Shown here in pieces: positions 25,198-33,402 of a stretch of 64,000 nt of DNA. Numbering within the stretch: position 1 is the stretch's first letter; the number at the start of each line of letters is the position of its first letter. Under the pieces are notes generated by a model that worked only from the letters and a program-made list of their open reading frames with translations, had not been told where the DNA came from and made no database searches. The position numbers were made by a program, and so were the translations under genes. Location of the stretch: NCBI RefSeq assembly GCF_002953715.1, contig NZ_CP025012.1:744001-808000 (forward strand), written 5' to 3'. The DNA comes from Rhizobium leguminosarum (lineage in GTDB: Bacteria; Pseudomonadota; Alphaproteobacteria; Rhizobiales; Rhizobiaceae).

Positions 25198-25399
25198 TCA
25201 AGCTTTCACCGCCGAGAAGAACAGAAACCGCGGCTTGGTCGTCAGGCTCTGATAGGCCTGACGCTCATGCGGGTGGGCGCTCGCATGGTCTTCCATCCAG
25301 ACGACCTCAAGCATCCCCTCATCAAGCACACCACGGCTGGCCAATTCGGTCTCGCATGTTCTCACGAGCGAGTTGGTCCGGACCCGCCGACTACGCAGA
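25198..25399 (-). pseudogene. Chimeric gene end: unknown fragment fused to the 3' end of a methyltransferase
   Basis: The minus strand reads an open stretch (RTCETELASRGVLDEGMLEV, then WMEDHASAHPHERQ) that joins AYQSLTTKPRFLFFSAVK and stops at 25198. The last part repeats the end of the methyltransferase at 29476-30171; 25204-25260 matches 29482-29538 with one difference. The first part is unrelated to that gene. No start codon with a ribosome site is seen. Confidence 0.55.
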
Positions 25400-25428
25400 C
25401 TGAGAATACCCCCTGGCGCCGTGGCGTT

Positions 25429-25932
25429 TCATCTAAGGGCGGTGATGGCTGGATGGGTTTGCCGATCGTAAAGCGCCAACTCCTCGGCGGTTGGCGGCTC
25501 GAGCAGCTTCGACCACCTCAGCAGGTCCGCCCGCGAGATGTCGAACGTGCCGACTGGAAGCTCGGCGTTTCGTCGGGAGACCCGGTCCCAAAGCTCATCA
25601 AAGGGAACGTCGAGGAAGCAGAGGACGATGCGGGCACCAGCTGCGCGAGCTTCCTTGCGGCAGGTGTCGCGTTCTTCCCGTGACCACACTCCCCAATCCA
25701 CGACAACGTTGCACTGAAGCCTGATGGCACGCAGGGCGATCTGCCATTGCAGGCTCTCGACTCTCCCTCGGCACGGACCAGTTTCGGCTTCTGGAGTGGA
25801 GATGCCGGGGTAAAGCTTGTGCATCCAGTCGTCTCCGGTCAGACGGAGGGCGGATGCTTCATGTTCGATGATCTTGGCGAGCGACGTCTTCCCCGAGCCG
25901 GGAAGACCGCAAGTGAGGTAGAGCGTGGGCAT
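25429..25932 (-). CDS. P-loop kinase / AAA-type ATP-binding protein
   Basis: A 167-residue protein with an N-terminal Walker A, CGLPGSGKTS (residues 8-17), a DDWMH acidic motif after strand 2, and an R-x-x-x-R lid (DRVSRRNAELP). This fits small zeta-toxin-like or gluconate/chloramphenicol-kinase-like P-loop kinases that phosphorylate small molecules. Its first 72 codons and upstream region are duplicated at 28462-28763. No antitoxin-like gene is adjacent, so a kinase acting on an antibiotic or sugar is as likely as a toxin. Confidence 0.8.
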   Translation of the reverse strand: MPTLYLTCGLPGSGKTSLAKIIEHEASALRLTGDDWMHKLYPGISTPEAETGPCRGRVESLQWQIALRAIRLQCNVVVDWGVWSREERDTCRKEARAAGARIVLCFLDVPFDELWDRVSRRNAELPVGTFDISRADLLRWSKLLEPPTAEELALYDRQTHPAITALR

Positions 25933-26018
25933 TGGAAAATCTCTGATTTTGGCTTGGTAAGGGGAAGTGGCCCCGCGGTGTCGTGCAGGACTGCGCTTCG
26001 CTCAAGGCCGCAAGGCGC
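25716..26018. repeat. Direct repeat, copy 1 (5' part of kinase gene plus its upstream region)
   Basis: About 300 bp are nearly identical to 28462-28763 in the same orientation. They cover the first 72 codons of the kinase and about 85 bp upstream. Confidence 0.85.
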
Positions 26019-26226
26019 GGCCAATCAGAGGTGTGTTGCCATAGTCTATCTTCTAGGACCGCTCTGCTCGGGGGTCAAGACGGAGCGCATGGGTGAGCTC
26101 ACAGGTGAGGTCGTCTAACCCACTGGCTGCTTTGTGGTATCTCCAGTCGACCTCATTGACTCCCGCCCGAATTGACTCCCGCCCGAATTCTGGCACCGTT
26201 GTCGCGCCATTCAGCGGGGGCAGCGA

Positions 26227-27042
26227 ATGTCATCATCTCACTACACGCATGGATCGAGCGAGGCAGAACAACAGCGGTTGACCGCACTGAACAGGCGGCT
26301 CAACGAGCGGTGTATCGATGCCGCGCAACTCGCCGCCGGTGAACGCGTCGTCGACTTCGGAGCCGGCCTTGGTCAGTACTCGCGGATGATGGCACGGGTC
26401 ACCGGCGTCCCGGTGCTCGGGCTAGAGCGAAGTCCCAAACAGATCGCCGAGGCGTTGCGCCAAGCGGCGGCCGACGACGAGACCGCAATGATCGAGATGA
26501 GGCAGGGCGACGTCCTCGATCCGCCCCTTCGCGACGACGAGCTAGGTCAGTTCGACGTCGCTCACGCTCGCTTCGTCCTTGAGCACATACCCGACCCGCT
26601 GCAGGTCGTCCGCAACATGGCGCGCGCGGTGCGGCCGGGTGGCCGTGTGATCCTGTCCGATGACGACTACGACGGTCTGCGGCTATGGCCAGAACCCCCA
26701 GGGTTCTCGTCGCTCTGGAACGCTTATCAGCGCACCTATGACAGGCATTGCAACGACCCTATCGTCGGGCGTCGGCTCGTGCAATTGCTTCACCAGGCGG
26801 ACCTACGTCCTCGCCGTAACACGCTTGTCTTCTTCGGCGGTTGCGCGGGTGATCCCGATTTCGAGGATGTGGTTCGTAACATTGCGAGCATCGTCGTCGA
26901 AGCGATCGACGACATCGTGGCGACCGGGCTTTCACGAGACGCGGTCACGGCAGGTCTCGACACCTTGATCGAGTGGAGCAAGGCGCCAGATTCGGCGGTG
27001 TGGTTCGGCATGTCATGGGCGGAAGGGATTCGGCCCCTCTGA
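26227..27042 (+). CDS. Class I SAM-dependent methyltransferase
   Basis: A 271-residue methyltransferase. Motif I is VVDFGAGLGQYS (about residues 41-52), followed by an acidic loop, a DVAHARFVLEHIPD motif II/III and RPGGRVILSDDDYD. The C-terminal region (WSKAPDSAVWFGMSWAEGIR) resembles small-molecule or ubiquinone-type methyltransferases. GGGGGCAGCGA precedes the ATG. It lies inside the segment bracketed by the two kinase-gene copies. The acceptor is unknown. Confidence 0.85.
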   Translation: MSSSHYTHGSSEAEQQRLTALNRRLNERCIDAAQLAAGERVVDFGAGLGQYSRMMARVTGVPVLGLERSPKQIAEALRQAAADDETAMIEMRQGDVLDPPLRDDELGQFDVAHARFVLEHIPDPLQVVRNMARAVRPGGRVILSDDDYDGLRLWPEPPGFSSLWNAYQRTYDRHCNDPIVGRRLVQLLHQADLRPRRNTLVFFGGCAGDPDFEDVVRNIASIVVEAIDDIVATGLSRDAVTAGLDTLIEWSKAPDSAVWFGMSWAEGIRPL

Positions 27043-27187
27043 CGTCGGCAGCCCGCAGATCACGGCAGGGCTCCCGGCCCTTCGTTGGACGGCTCTTCAG
27101 CCTCCGCGCCTGGACGATCATCCGCAGGGCGACGCCAATGCGTGGTGTCAGGCCCCACTGAGGGTGATTACAGCCGTCTGGAAGGCT

Positions 27188-27421
27188 TCACGAGGCTGAG
27201 AATTTCACCATGACACCGCGCTGCCGAAAGTAGGCCTCCATCCGCTTCCTGCCAGAACGGTTATTCTGCACGAGCCTGGCCGGGTCGAATACGGCCTCTT
27301 TCAAACCCGCCCGCGTCAACGCTGCCTTGAGGGCCGCGATATGCACGTCGATGTCGGCGTTGTCCGCCTGGAGCGACTCATAAATGCGGTTTGTTGCATC
27401 TGCTACGGTCGGTTCGCTCAC
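27188..27421 (-). CDS. Small hypothetical protein
   Basis: A 77-residue soluble protein with a helical N-terminal half (TNRIYESLQADNADIDVHIA) and a basic segment (NNRSGRKRMEAYFRQRGV). A clear AGGAG lies before the GTG at 27421. It has no recognised family. It resembles small rhizobial proteins found singly in accessory DNA. Confidence 0.6.
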   Translation of the reverse strand: MSEPTVADATNRIYESLQADNADIDVHIAALKAALTRAGLKEAVFDPARLVQNNRSGRKRMEAYFRQRGVMVKFSAS

Positions 27422-27493
27422 GATTACACTCCTGTTGTCGTCTGGCTGGCCTGACCGTATTGGGGTGAAACCTGTTCAGGTCAATGGGTAACA

Positions 27494-27631
27494 ATGGATT
27501 GGCACATTTCCTCCGCTTTCGAAGATGAACCACCAGAAGCAGCCCTGCCGCCCGGTTTGCGGTCGAAACGTCACGGCCATCCGGAAGCTTCTCGACGACG
27601 GGTCATCCGGCAGAGGGGGCATACGGACTAA
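27494..27631 (+). CDS. Possible 45-residue ORF
   Basis: ATG 27494 to TAA 27631 reads MDWHISSAFEDEPPEAALPP and a basic tail. The acidic/proline start followed by a basic end looks protein-like, but there is no convincing ribosome site. 27632-27771 holds nothing else. Confidence 0.25.
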   Translation: MDWHISSAFEDEPPEAALPPGLRSKRHGHPEASRRRVIRQRGHTD

Positions 27632-27771
27632 ACCTTGAATCTACTCCGTCGAGATCTCATCTTCAGAAGAGCATTCCTAATCGCTTTCAAGCGAGGCACA
27701 CTGCAACAGCCGGTACTGATTCCGTCCTGCGTGCGACCGATGCAAATCGCTTCTCGAACTCTACGAGGTAG

Positions 27772-28437
27772 GTGTTGACGCAGTTTTTCGAAACAACTCA
27801 GGGCATCATGCTAGTCGGAGCGATGATTGGGGCTGGCTGTTTCGCCGCCGGCACGATCATACCGAGCGCACTGCGGTGGACGAGTGCTGAACGCGCGCGG
27901 AACCCAAAAGCCAAAGCGCGCAGCGCGGCGATGCTGACAGCTCTGGCATTAGACGATTTTGTCGGCGCCGCATACGCTGCCGTTCACGATACGCCTGAGT
28001 TCAACCCAGTCAACGAAGGCGAATTCGTCTTCCACACCGCGGATCCGGTTCTTGTCCTTCCACGGGCTGAAGATTTGAGCCTCCTGGGCGACGAGCTCTT
28101 CCATGAGGCTTTATGGTTATCGAACCGGGTGACGAACCTTGGGAACGCGTTGGATAACCTTGATCTCTCCGGCCCAGACTTCGACAGCTTTTTCGAGCGG
28201 CGCCAGGAGGGTTATGCGGTGATCGCGGCGAAGGCGATGGACCTCATCGAGCGACTGCTTGCCGATTTTGATCTCAGTCTTCCGGAAAAACCTGACTACT
28301 ACAGGCAGCGCGATGGATTTGCCGCGGTCGTACAAGCTGCTGGCGAACGCAGCAACGGCAGCAAGAAGACCGTAGCGAGGGTTCAGACCCCTGGTTCCAA
28401 TGTCACTCATCTCTTTCCGAAGACAGGTGAAGAGTAA
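27772..28437 (+). CDS. Hypothetical membrane-anchored protein
   Basis: A 221-residue protein with one N-terminal membrane helix (GIMLVGAMIGAGCFAAGTII, residues 11-30) and a soluble remainder. It is mostly alpha-helical and acidic (AALALDDFVGAAYAAVHDTP; ADPVLVLPRAEDLSLLGDEL). GTG 27772 follows GAGG closely; TTG 27775 is an alternative with better spacing. No family is recognised. It ends 25 bp before the truncated kinase copy and lies within the 2.5-kb bracketed segment. Confidence 0.6.
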   Translation: MLTQFFETTQGIMLVGAMIGAGCFAAGTIIPSALRWTSAERARNPKAKARSAAMLTALALDDFVGAAYAAVHDTPEFNPVNEGEFVFHTADPVLVLPRAEDLSLLGDELFHEALWLSNRVTNLGNALDNLDLSGPDFDSFFERRQEGYAVIAAKAMDLIERLLADFDLSLPEKPDYYRQRDGFAAVVQAAGERSNGSKKTVARVQTPGSNVTHLFPKTGEE

Positions 28438-28461
28438 ACGGTGTTCCCAGGCCACGTCTTC

Positions 28462-28763
28462 GAAGCCTGAGGGCACGCAGGGCGATCTGCCATTGCAGGC
28501 TCTCGACCCTCCCACGGCACGGACCGGTTTCGGCTTCTGGAGTCGAGATGCCGGGGTAAAGCTTGTGCATCCAGTCGTCTCCGGTCAGACGGAGGGCAGA
28601 TGCTTCATGTTCGATGATCTTGGCAAGCGACGTCTTCCCCGAACCGGGAAGACCGCAAGTGAGGTAGAGCGTGGGCATTGGAAAATCTCTGATTTTGGCT
28701 TGGCAGGTGGAAGTGGCCCGCGGTGTCGTGCAGGACTGCGCTTCGCTCAAGGCCGCAAGGCGC
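28462..28763 (-). pseudogene. Truncated 5' copy of the P-loop kinase gene (direct repeat, copy 2)
   Basis: The minus strand encodes the same first 72 residues as 25429-25932, including CGLPGSGKTS, from ATG 28678. It then diverges into unrelated sequence at 28462. The upstream 85 bp are also duplicated. Differences from copy 1 are scattered and few. 28764-29044 holds no gene. Confidence 0.85.
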
Positions 28764-29044
28764 CCTCCAACCTAGAAAAACCAACCAAATTCGGCGGCGA
28801 GAACGTCGTTTGATGAGTGGGAACCGCCGTCCGCGGGCGTCGATTTAATAATCCACGCCTAAACACAGGCGATCAGCTTGACAGAAAATTAGCGGTTCGC
28901 ACATACCTGCAGGCCCTGTTCTAATAGGGATATTGACGGATCCACCGTGAAATTGACGTTGCTGCAAGTTTTGAGGACATTGTGGGCGCAGGGGAGCAAG
29001 TGCCAAACACATGTCGTTCTCAAGGGACATAAGGAAGCAAGACT

Positions 29045-29371
29045 GTGATTTACGAGCTCAGAATTTACGACTGCCTGCCCGGCCGATTGCCCGCGCTGCT
29101 CAACCGCTTTGCCGAACATACGCTGGCAATATGGGACAAGCACGGCATCAAGCAGGCGGGTTTCTTCACCACAATCGTGGGCGAAAGCAGCCAGCGTCTC
29201 ACCTATCTCATCGCCTGGGAATCGCTAGCCGATCGCGAGGTGAAATGGAAAGCTTTCACCACTGATCCTGCATGGCTTAAGGCCCGCGACGAGTCAGAGC
29301 GCGACGGCCAAATCCTCTCCAATATCTCTAGCCAGCTGTTGTCACCGACCGCCTTTTCGGCAGTAAAGTAA
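29045..29371 (+). CDS. NIPSNAP-family protein
   Basis: A 108-residue protein of the dimeric alpha/beta-barrel NIPSNAP type (IYELRIYDCLPGRLPALLNR; LTYLIAWESLADREVKWKAF). In bacteria it is usually a single-domain protein found near catabolic genes, with no established reaction. The GTG start at 29045 has AAGGAAG upstream. It converges on the methyltransferase gene at 29476. Confidence 0.85.
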   Translation: MIYELRIYDCLPGRLPALLNRFAEHTLAIWDKHGIKQAGFFTTIVGESSQRLTYLIAWESLADREVKWKAFTTDPAWLKARDESERDGQILSNISSQLLSPTAFSAVK

Positions 29372-29475
29372 GACACCACCGATCCCCGCTTGCCGCCAGT
29401 CGGAATTCCACCCGATCTGGCCACAAAGATCGGAACACCTCGCCCGATAGAGTCAGGAGACTCCAGCACCCGTCG

Positions 29476-30171
29476 TCATGTTTTCACCGCCGAGAAGAAC
29501 AGGAACCGCGGCTTGGTCGTCAGGCTCTGATAGGCCTGCGGAAAAAGCGTGCGGGCTTGAGGGTCGGGCTGGGGCTCGCTGACGATGTCGATCTGAAATC
29601 CGGCTGACTTCAGCGCGTCGAACATGGCATGCAGCGGCCGATGCCAGAAGCGCATGGCGATATCCTTTCCGCCGCGCTGCCAGGTTTCATCGAAGCTGTA
29701 GGTCTCGAAATAATTGTCGCGGCCGGTCGAGGCGTGATCCATGAAGGGATGGTGGGTGGAAAGAACCAGGCGACCGCCTTCGGGCAGCAGCCGGTTGAAT
29801 TCCAGAAGGGGCCTCGACCAGTCGGGCAGATAATGCATGACAAGCGAGGCAAGGATCAGATCGAAAGCCTTGTCCGTAAACGGCAATGCTTCGTTGAGAT
29901 CAGCCGATAGCAGCCGCGCGCGCCCTTGCAGGCGACGTTGCGCGATATCAAGCATGCCGGCACTGGCGTCGATCCCGGTCACGACAGCCCCGCGCTCGAT
30001 CAGCGCTGCCGCATGCGCCCCGCCGCCGCATCCGGCATCGAGCACGGAAAGCCCGGCGACATCGCCAACCAGGGCAAGAATGGCCGGCCGCTCGTAATAG
30101 GCATTCCAGGCATTGACCTCGTTATCGGCATCATAAGCCGCTGCGAACGCATCATAATCATTCTCGGCCAA
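29476..30171 (-). CDS. SAM-dependent methyltransferase (type 11)
   Basis: A 231-residue methyltransferase with motif I LDAGCGGGAHA (about residues 44-54), the acidic VVTGIDASAGM after strand 2, LILASLVMHYLPDW and LLPEGGRLVLSTHHP. The type-11 fold acts on small molecules. Its last 18 codons also occur, fused to another fragment, at 25204-25260. GGAAAAA precedes the ATG at 30171. The acceptor is unknown. Confidence 0.85.
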   Translation of the reverse strand: MAENDYDAFAAAYDADNEVNAWNAYYERPAILALVGDVAGLSVLDAGCGGGAHAAALIERGAVVTGIDASAGMLDIAQRRLQGRARLLSADLNEALPFTDKAFDLILASLVMHYLPDWSRPLLEFNRLLPEGGRLVLSTHHPFMDHASTGRDNYFETYSFDETWQRGGKDIAMRFWHRPLHAMFDALKSAGFQIDIVSEPQPDPQARTLFPQAYQSLTTKPRFLFFSAVKT

Positions 30172-30212
30172 GATTTTTCCCTTTCCGAAGACTGTTCGAG
30201 GATGCCTGTGCC

Positions 30213-30527
30213 TCAGAGGTGTGCTCGATCGACCTGCAAATAGGCCGAGATCGCTTCGGCCGTAAGCAGGGAAGCGCGATGAACGGCCTCGCTTGGAGGT
30301 CCGAGCGCCATAGAATCGGAAATGATGTCATCGAGATAGGCAGCAACCGTTTCGCATGTCGCGCCCTGCAGGATCATGGTGGCGGCCTGAAGGAGATAGG
30401 TGTCGTATTCATCGGCTGCGTCGTCTCGCCAGGCTGAATCATCGAGCTGACGAATTCCGATAGGGTCCCAATGATCCCACCCAATTTTGCGGAGGGCGTC
30501 GATGTCGATCTTGATGTGTTCACTCAT
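30213..30527 (-). CDS. Hypothetical protein
   Basis: A 104-residue acidic protein (SEHIKIDIDALRKIGWDHWD; DEYDTYLLQAATMILQGATC). Similar short proteins are found across Rhizobium and other bacteria without a known function; the layout is like DUF1871-type helical proteins, but I cannot assign it. The ribosome site (AAAAG) is weak. It lies 41 bp upstream of the methyltransferase on the same strand, so co-transcription is likely. Confidence 0.6.
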   Translation of the reverse strand: MSEHIKIDIDALRKIGWDHWDPIGIRQLDDSAWRDDAADEYDTYLLQAATMILQGATCETVAAYLDDIISDSMALGPPSEAVHRASLLTAEAISAYLQVDRAHL

Positions 30528-30618
30528 GTCGCAACTTTTCTTGAAAAACGATGCCGACACAACTGGGCGGAACACGATCGATGATGATAGTTATCTGGCA
30601 GGGATTGGTGATGGCGAC

Positions 30619-30682
30619 CTTGAAGCGCAATCGAGACGATCCGGCTGTCCATCAATTTAACGATCGCGTCGGCAGAGAAGTT
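30619..30682. pseudogene. 64-bp fragment of a GNAT gene
   Basis: It matches 38101-38164 (inside the GNAT gene at 37874-38284) in the same orientation at about 85% identity. The fragment has no start or stop of its own. 30528-30732 otherwise holds nothing recognisable. Confidence 0.6.
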
Positions 30683-30732
30683 CTCAGCCGTCGATCATGT
30701 CCGGATGCGTCGCTGTCCTTGCTCCAAAGCTC

Positions 30733-30839
30733 ACTCCCCGCTCCGTCCTCCTCGGGCTTGACCCGAGGATCCACTCTCGCCTCCGTCAGCCGTGGGCATG
30801 GATTCCAGGCTCAGGGCCTGGAATGACGGAGGTTGGGGC
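30733..30839. repeat. Rhizobial palindromic repeat, copy B
   Basis: Same family as 20129-20232: it has the CCTCGGGCTTGACCCGAGG hairpin and a CCAGGCTcagggCCTGG hairpin, and its borders CTCCGTC / GACGGAG are complementary. 30840-31153 holds no further recognised gene. Confidence 0.7.
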
Positions 30840-31153
30840 TGTCTTAGCCGGATCCCCAGGACTCCGTTGCCAGGGGTCATCCGGCGCGGCACGCAGTGGG
30901 TCGCTGTCGTCATCGAAGGCTCGCTGGTTGTCGGTTTCGATCGCGGGAAGGGAGGCGTCCACTGCGTGCCGCAGGAGAGCTGGTAGCGCGGCATTCTCAC
31001 GCGCACTTTGCCGGGATCATACCAATCCGTAAGAATGCAGCCCCGGCCGTTCGACCGCCGCACTTTACCAAAATGTATAGTTCCAGCGAGGTCCCCGTGA
31101 GGTTTGGAGCGCAGGCTTGGCGCCATCATTGCCAAGTCGAGGTCAGCTTTCTC

Positions 31154-31957
31154 ATGAACATGCGCGCCGCACCTGCCGCCTTAATGCCAGCCCTTCATCC
31201 GGTCAGCCTGCGGGTGAACACCTACCTGATCAATCTCGACCGTGCGCCATTGCGCAGGTTTCGAATGGAGCGCCTGCTGGCAAGCTTCGGCCTTGCCTTC
31301 GAGCGCGTGGCGGCGGTCGATGGGGCAGGGCTGAGCCTGCCGCATCCGGGCTTCGACGAAGCATCCTATCTCCGCCAGCACGGCCGCCGGCCGAACCCTT
31401 TCGAGATCGGCTGTTATCTGAGCCACGTCGAATGCGCCAAGCGGTTCCTCGGCAGCCATGCCGAGTTCGCGCTCATTCTGGAAGACGATCTCGATTTCGA
31501 CGACGATCTGGCCGAGCTGATCGATGCCGCCCTCGAGCACCGCGCGCGCTGGGACATCCTGCGGCTGTCCACAGTCAATTCCGGGCGAAAGCACAAGGTG
31601 GAGCCGCTGACCGCGTCACGCTCGCTCGCCATCGCGCTCACCCGTGAGAAGGGGTCCGGCGCCTATCTGATCAACCGCAAGGCGGCAGGCTGGATTGCCG
31701 ATGTGCTTGTCCCCATGCGCCTGCCCTATGATCTCGCCTTCGATCTGGAGTTCGATGATGGGCTGAGCGCCTGCTTCGTCGATCCGCTGCCGGTCAGCCA
31801 AAGGGCCGATCCCTGCTCGCAGATCCAGGCAGGGCTTTCGACCTACCGGCTGGGCCGCCGCCGGCCGTGGAGCGTGCTGCCGTATCGCGCCGCTGCCGAG
31901 CTGCGCCGCTTTGCCGCCCGCTTCAGCCGGCTCGCGGCATGGCGGATGAGAAGTTAG
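31154..31957 (+). CDS. Glycosyltransferase family 25 (LPS-type) protein
   Basis: A 267-residue family-25 glycosyltransferase. It opens with VNTYLINLDRAPLRRFRMER, typical of these enzymes. CYLSHVECAKRF follows, and then the acidic LILEDDLDFDDDL motif for metal/sugar-nucleotide binding. It would add galactose or a similar sugar to lipooligosaccharide at the cytoplasmic face. It ends convergently with the histidine kinase gene, overlapping it by 35 bp. ATG 31154 is a choice between two close in-frame ATGs; the upstream GAGG is distant. Confidence 0.85.
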   Translation: MNMRAAPAALMPALHPVSLRVNTYLINLDRAPLRRFRMERLLASFGLAFERVAAVDGAGLSLPHPGFDEASYLRQHGRRPNPFEIGCYLSHVECAKRFLGSHAEFALILEDDLDFDDDLAELIDAALEHRARWDILRLSTVNSGRKHKVEPLTASRSLAIALTREKGSGAYLINRKAAGWIADVLVPMRLPYDLAFDLEFDDGLSACFVDPLPVSQRADPCSQIQAGLSTYRLGRRRPWSVLPYRAAAELRRFAARFSRLAAWRMRS

Positions 31958-33353
31958 GACCTGCCGCCGAGATCAGCGGGAAGCCGATCGAAACGATGAG
32001 GCCGGGATGATTGTCCGCCATGGTGATTTCAGCCGCGTGCAGGTCGGCGATCGCCTTGACGAGGCTGAGTCCGAGCCCGCTTCCCGGCGTCGCGCGGCTC
32101 TTGTCGAGCCGGTAGAGACGTCGGAAGACCTTGTCCCTTTCGCCGGCGGGAATGCCGGGGCCGCTATCGGCGACCGAGACGATGGCGCGGCCGCCCTGGC
32201 GGCGGAGCGAAACGGTGATGTCGGTTCCGGCCGGGCAGTGGTTGATCGCGTTCTCCACCAGGTTGGCGATCATCTGCGTCAAGAGATCACGGTCGCCCCG
32301 GATGAGTGCGGGACAGCGCTCCGTGATATCAAGCGCCATCAGCGCGTCTTCCGCGACATCGACATAGACCTCGGAAATCACGGCAAGCACGGCCTCGATA
32401 TCGGTTGCCTGGAAGCGCTCCTTGCGGGCGCCGGCCTCGATCTGGGAAATGCGCAGCAGCGCCTCGAAGGTGGCGTTGATCCGGTCGCTCTCGTGTCTTG
32501 CTTCGTCAAGCAGCGCCGAAACATCCGCCTGCTGGTCGTTGCCGGCCACCGCGGCATCCAGCGTCAGGCGCAGCCTGTTCAGCGGCGTCTTCAGATCATG
32601 GGCGATATCGGCGCTCACCTGCCGCATGCTCTCGACCAATCTCTGCAGCCGCTCCAGCGCCGCGTTGATCTGGATCGCCACCGTATCGAGATCGTCGCCG
32701 TTTCCGGTGATGGCAATGCGGGCGTCGAGCGCGCCGTGGGAGACGTCGTTCATGGTGAGGGCGACCCGGTCGAGCCGCGCCTGGGCGCGAACGGCGAGAA
32801 AGACGCCGCCGCCGATCGCGGTCGCGACGACGATCGCGGCGGCCCATTCGAAGCTGACCAGCACGATCCGCAGCATCTCGTCGACATCGTTGAAGTTTTC
32901 CGCCACCACCAGGCTGTAGGGGCCGATGGTCGAGACCTGCATCCGGTAGCGTTCATGCCCCTTCAGCCCGACATCCCTGGAGGTGACGGTATAGACGCCG
33001 TTCGGGATGCGGGGTGCGGCGAAATTGCCGGCAAGCTTGCGCCCGCCGGCGTCCGTCAGCGAATAGAGCCCGTCGGAGGTCGACTGGAAGCTCGCATAAT
33101 TGTTCAGCGTATTGACCAGATCCTCGGTGTCATTGGGCTCGTAGGTCGAGACAACAAGCGAATTCATCTCGCCCAGCGACTGGTCGAGATCACGCGCAAG
33201 GCCGAGGCGCAGCATGTGGTAGATGATCGCGCCGCTCAGGATGAAGGCGACGACGAAGAGCACGCCGAAGGTGACGGCAAGCCGGAACGGCGTGCTCCGG
33301 CGCAGGCTAGAGCATGATGCCGAAAAGTGTGCGCGGTTTTCGGACGACATCAT
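31923..33353 (-). CDS. Sensor histidine kinase
   Basis: A 476-residue membrane kinase. Membrane helices lie at about 24-46 and 165-188, with a periplasmic sensor of about 115 residues between. A HAMP segment follows, then the H-box DIAHDLKTPLNRL (H252), an N-box (NLVENAINH), and the G-boxes DSGPGIP and GSGLGLSLVK. It pairs with the response regulator encoded just upstream (33399-34076). The first 18 or so residues (MMSSENRAHFSASCSS) are encoded by a palindromic repeat element inserted at the gene junction, so the natural N-terminus has been replaced. The signal sensed is unknown. Confidence 0.92.
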   Translation of the reverse strand: MMSSENRAHFSASCSSLRRSTPFRLAVTFGVLFVVAFILSGAIIYHMLRLGLARDLDQSLGEMNSLVVSTYEPNDTEDLVNTLNNYASFQSTSDGLYSLTDAGGRKLAGNFAAPRIPNGVYTVTSRDVGLKGHERYRMQVSTIGPYSLVVAENFNDVDEMLRIVLVSFEWAAAIVVATAIGGGVFLAVRAQARLDRVALTMNDVSHGALDARIAITGNGDDLDTVAIQINAALERLQRLVESMRQVSADIAHDLKTPLNRLRLTLDAAVAGNDQQADVSALLDEARHESDRINATFEALLRISQIEAGARKERFQATDIEAVLAVISEVYVDVAEDALMALDITERCPALIRGDRDLLTQMIANLVENAINHCPAGTDITVSLRRQGGRAIVSVADSGPGIPAGERDKVFRRLYRLDKSRATPGSGLGLSLVKAIADLHAAEITMADNHPGLIVSIGFPLISAAGPNFSSAMPRAG

Positions 33354-33402
33354 GCTCTTACTCTTTAAATTGCGAACAGGATTTGAGATTTTCCTGTTCT
33401 AG
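33307..33402. mobile_element. Palindromic repeat element at the regulator/kinase junction
   Basis: It starts CTAGAGCATGATGCCGAAAA and contains the inverted repeat GAGCATGATG / CATCATGCTC. It ends AACAGGATTTGAGATTTTCC followed by TGTTCTAG. This is a common rhizobial repeat. It supplies the start codon region of the kinase and the stop codon (TAG at 33399-33401) of the response regulator. Confidence 0.7.

Noticed and set aside
32007..33317. A 436-codon plus-strand frame opposite the histidine kinase
   Set aside because: The kinase motifs on the other strand are unambiguous; the antisense product has no domain pattern.
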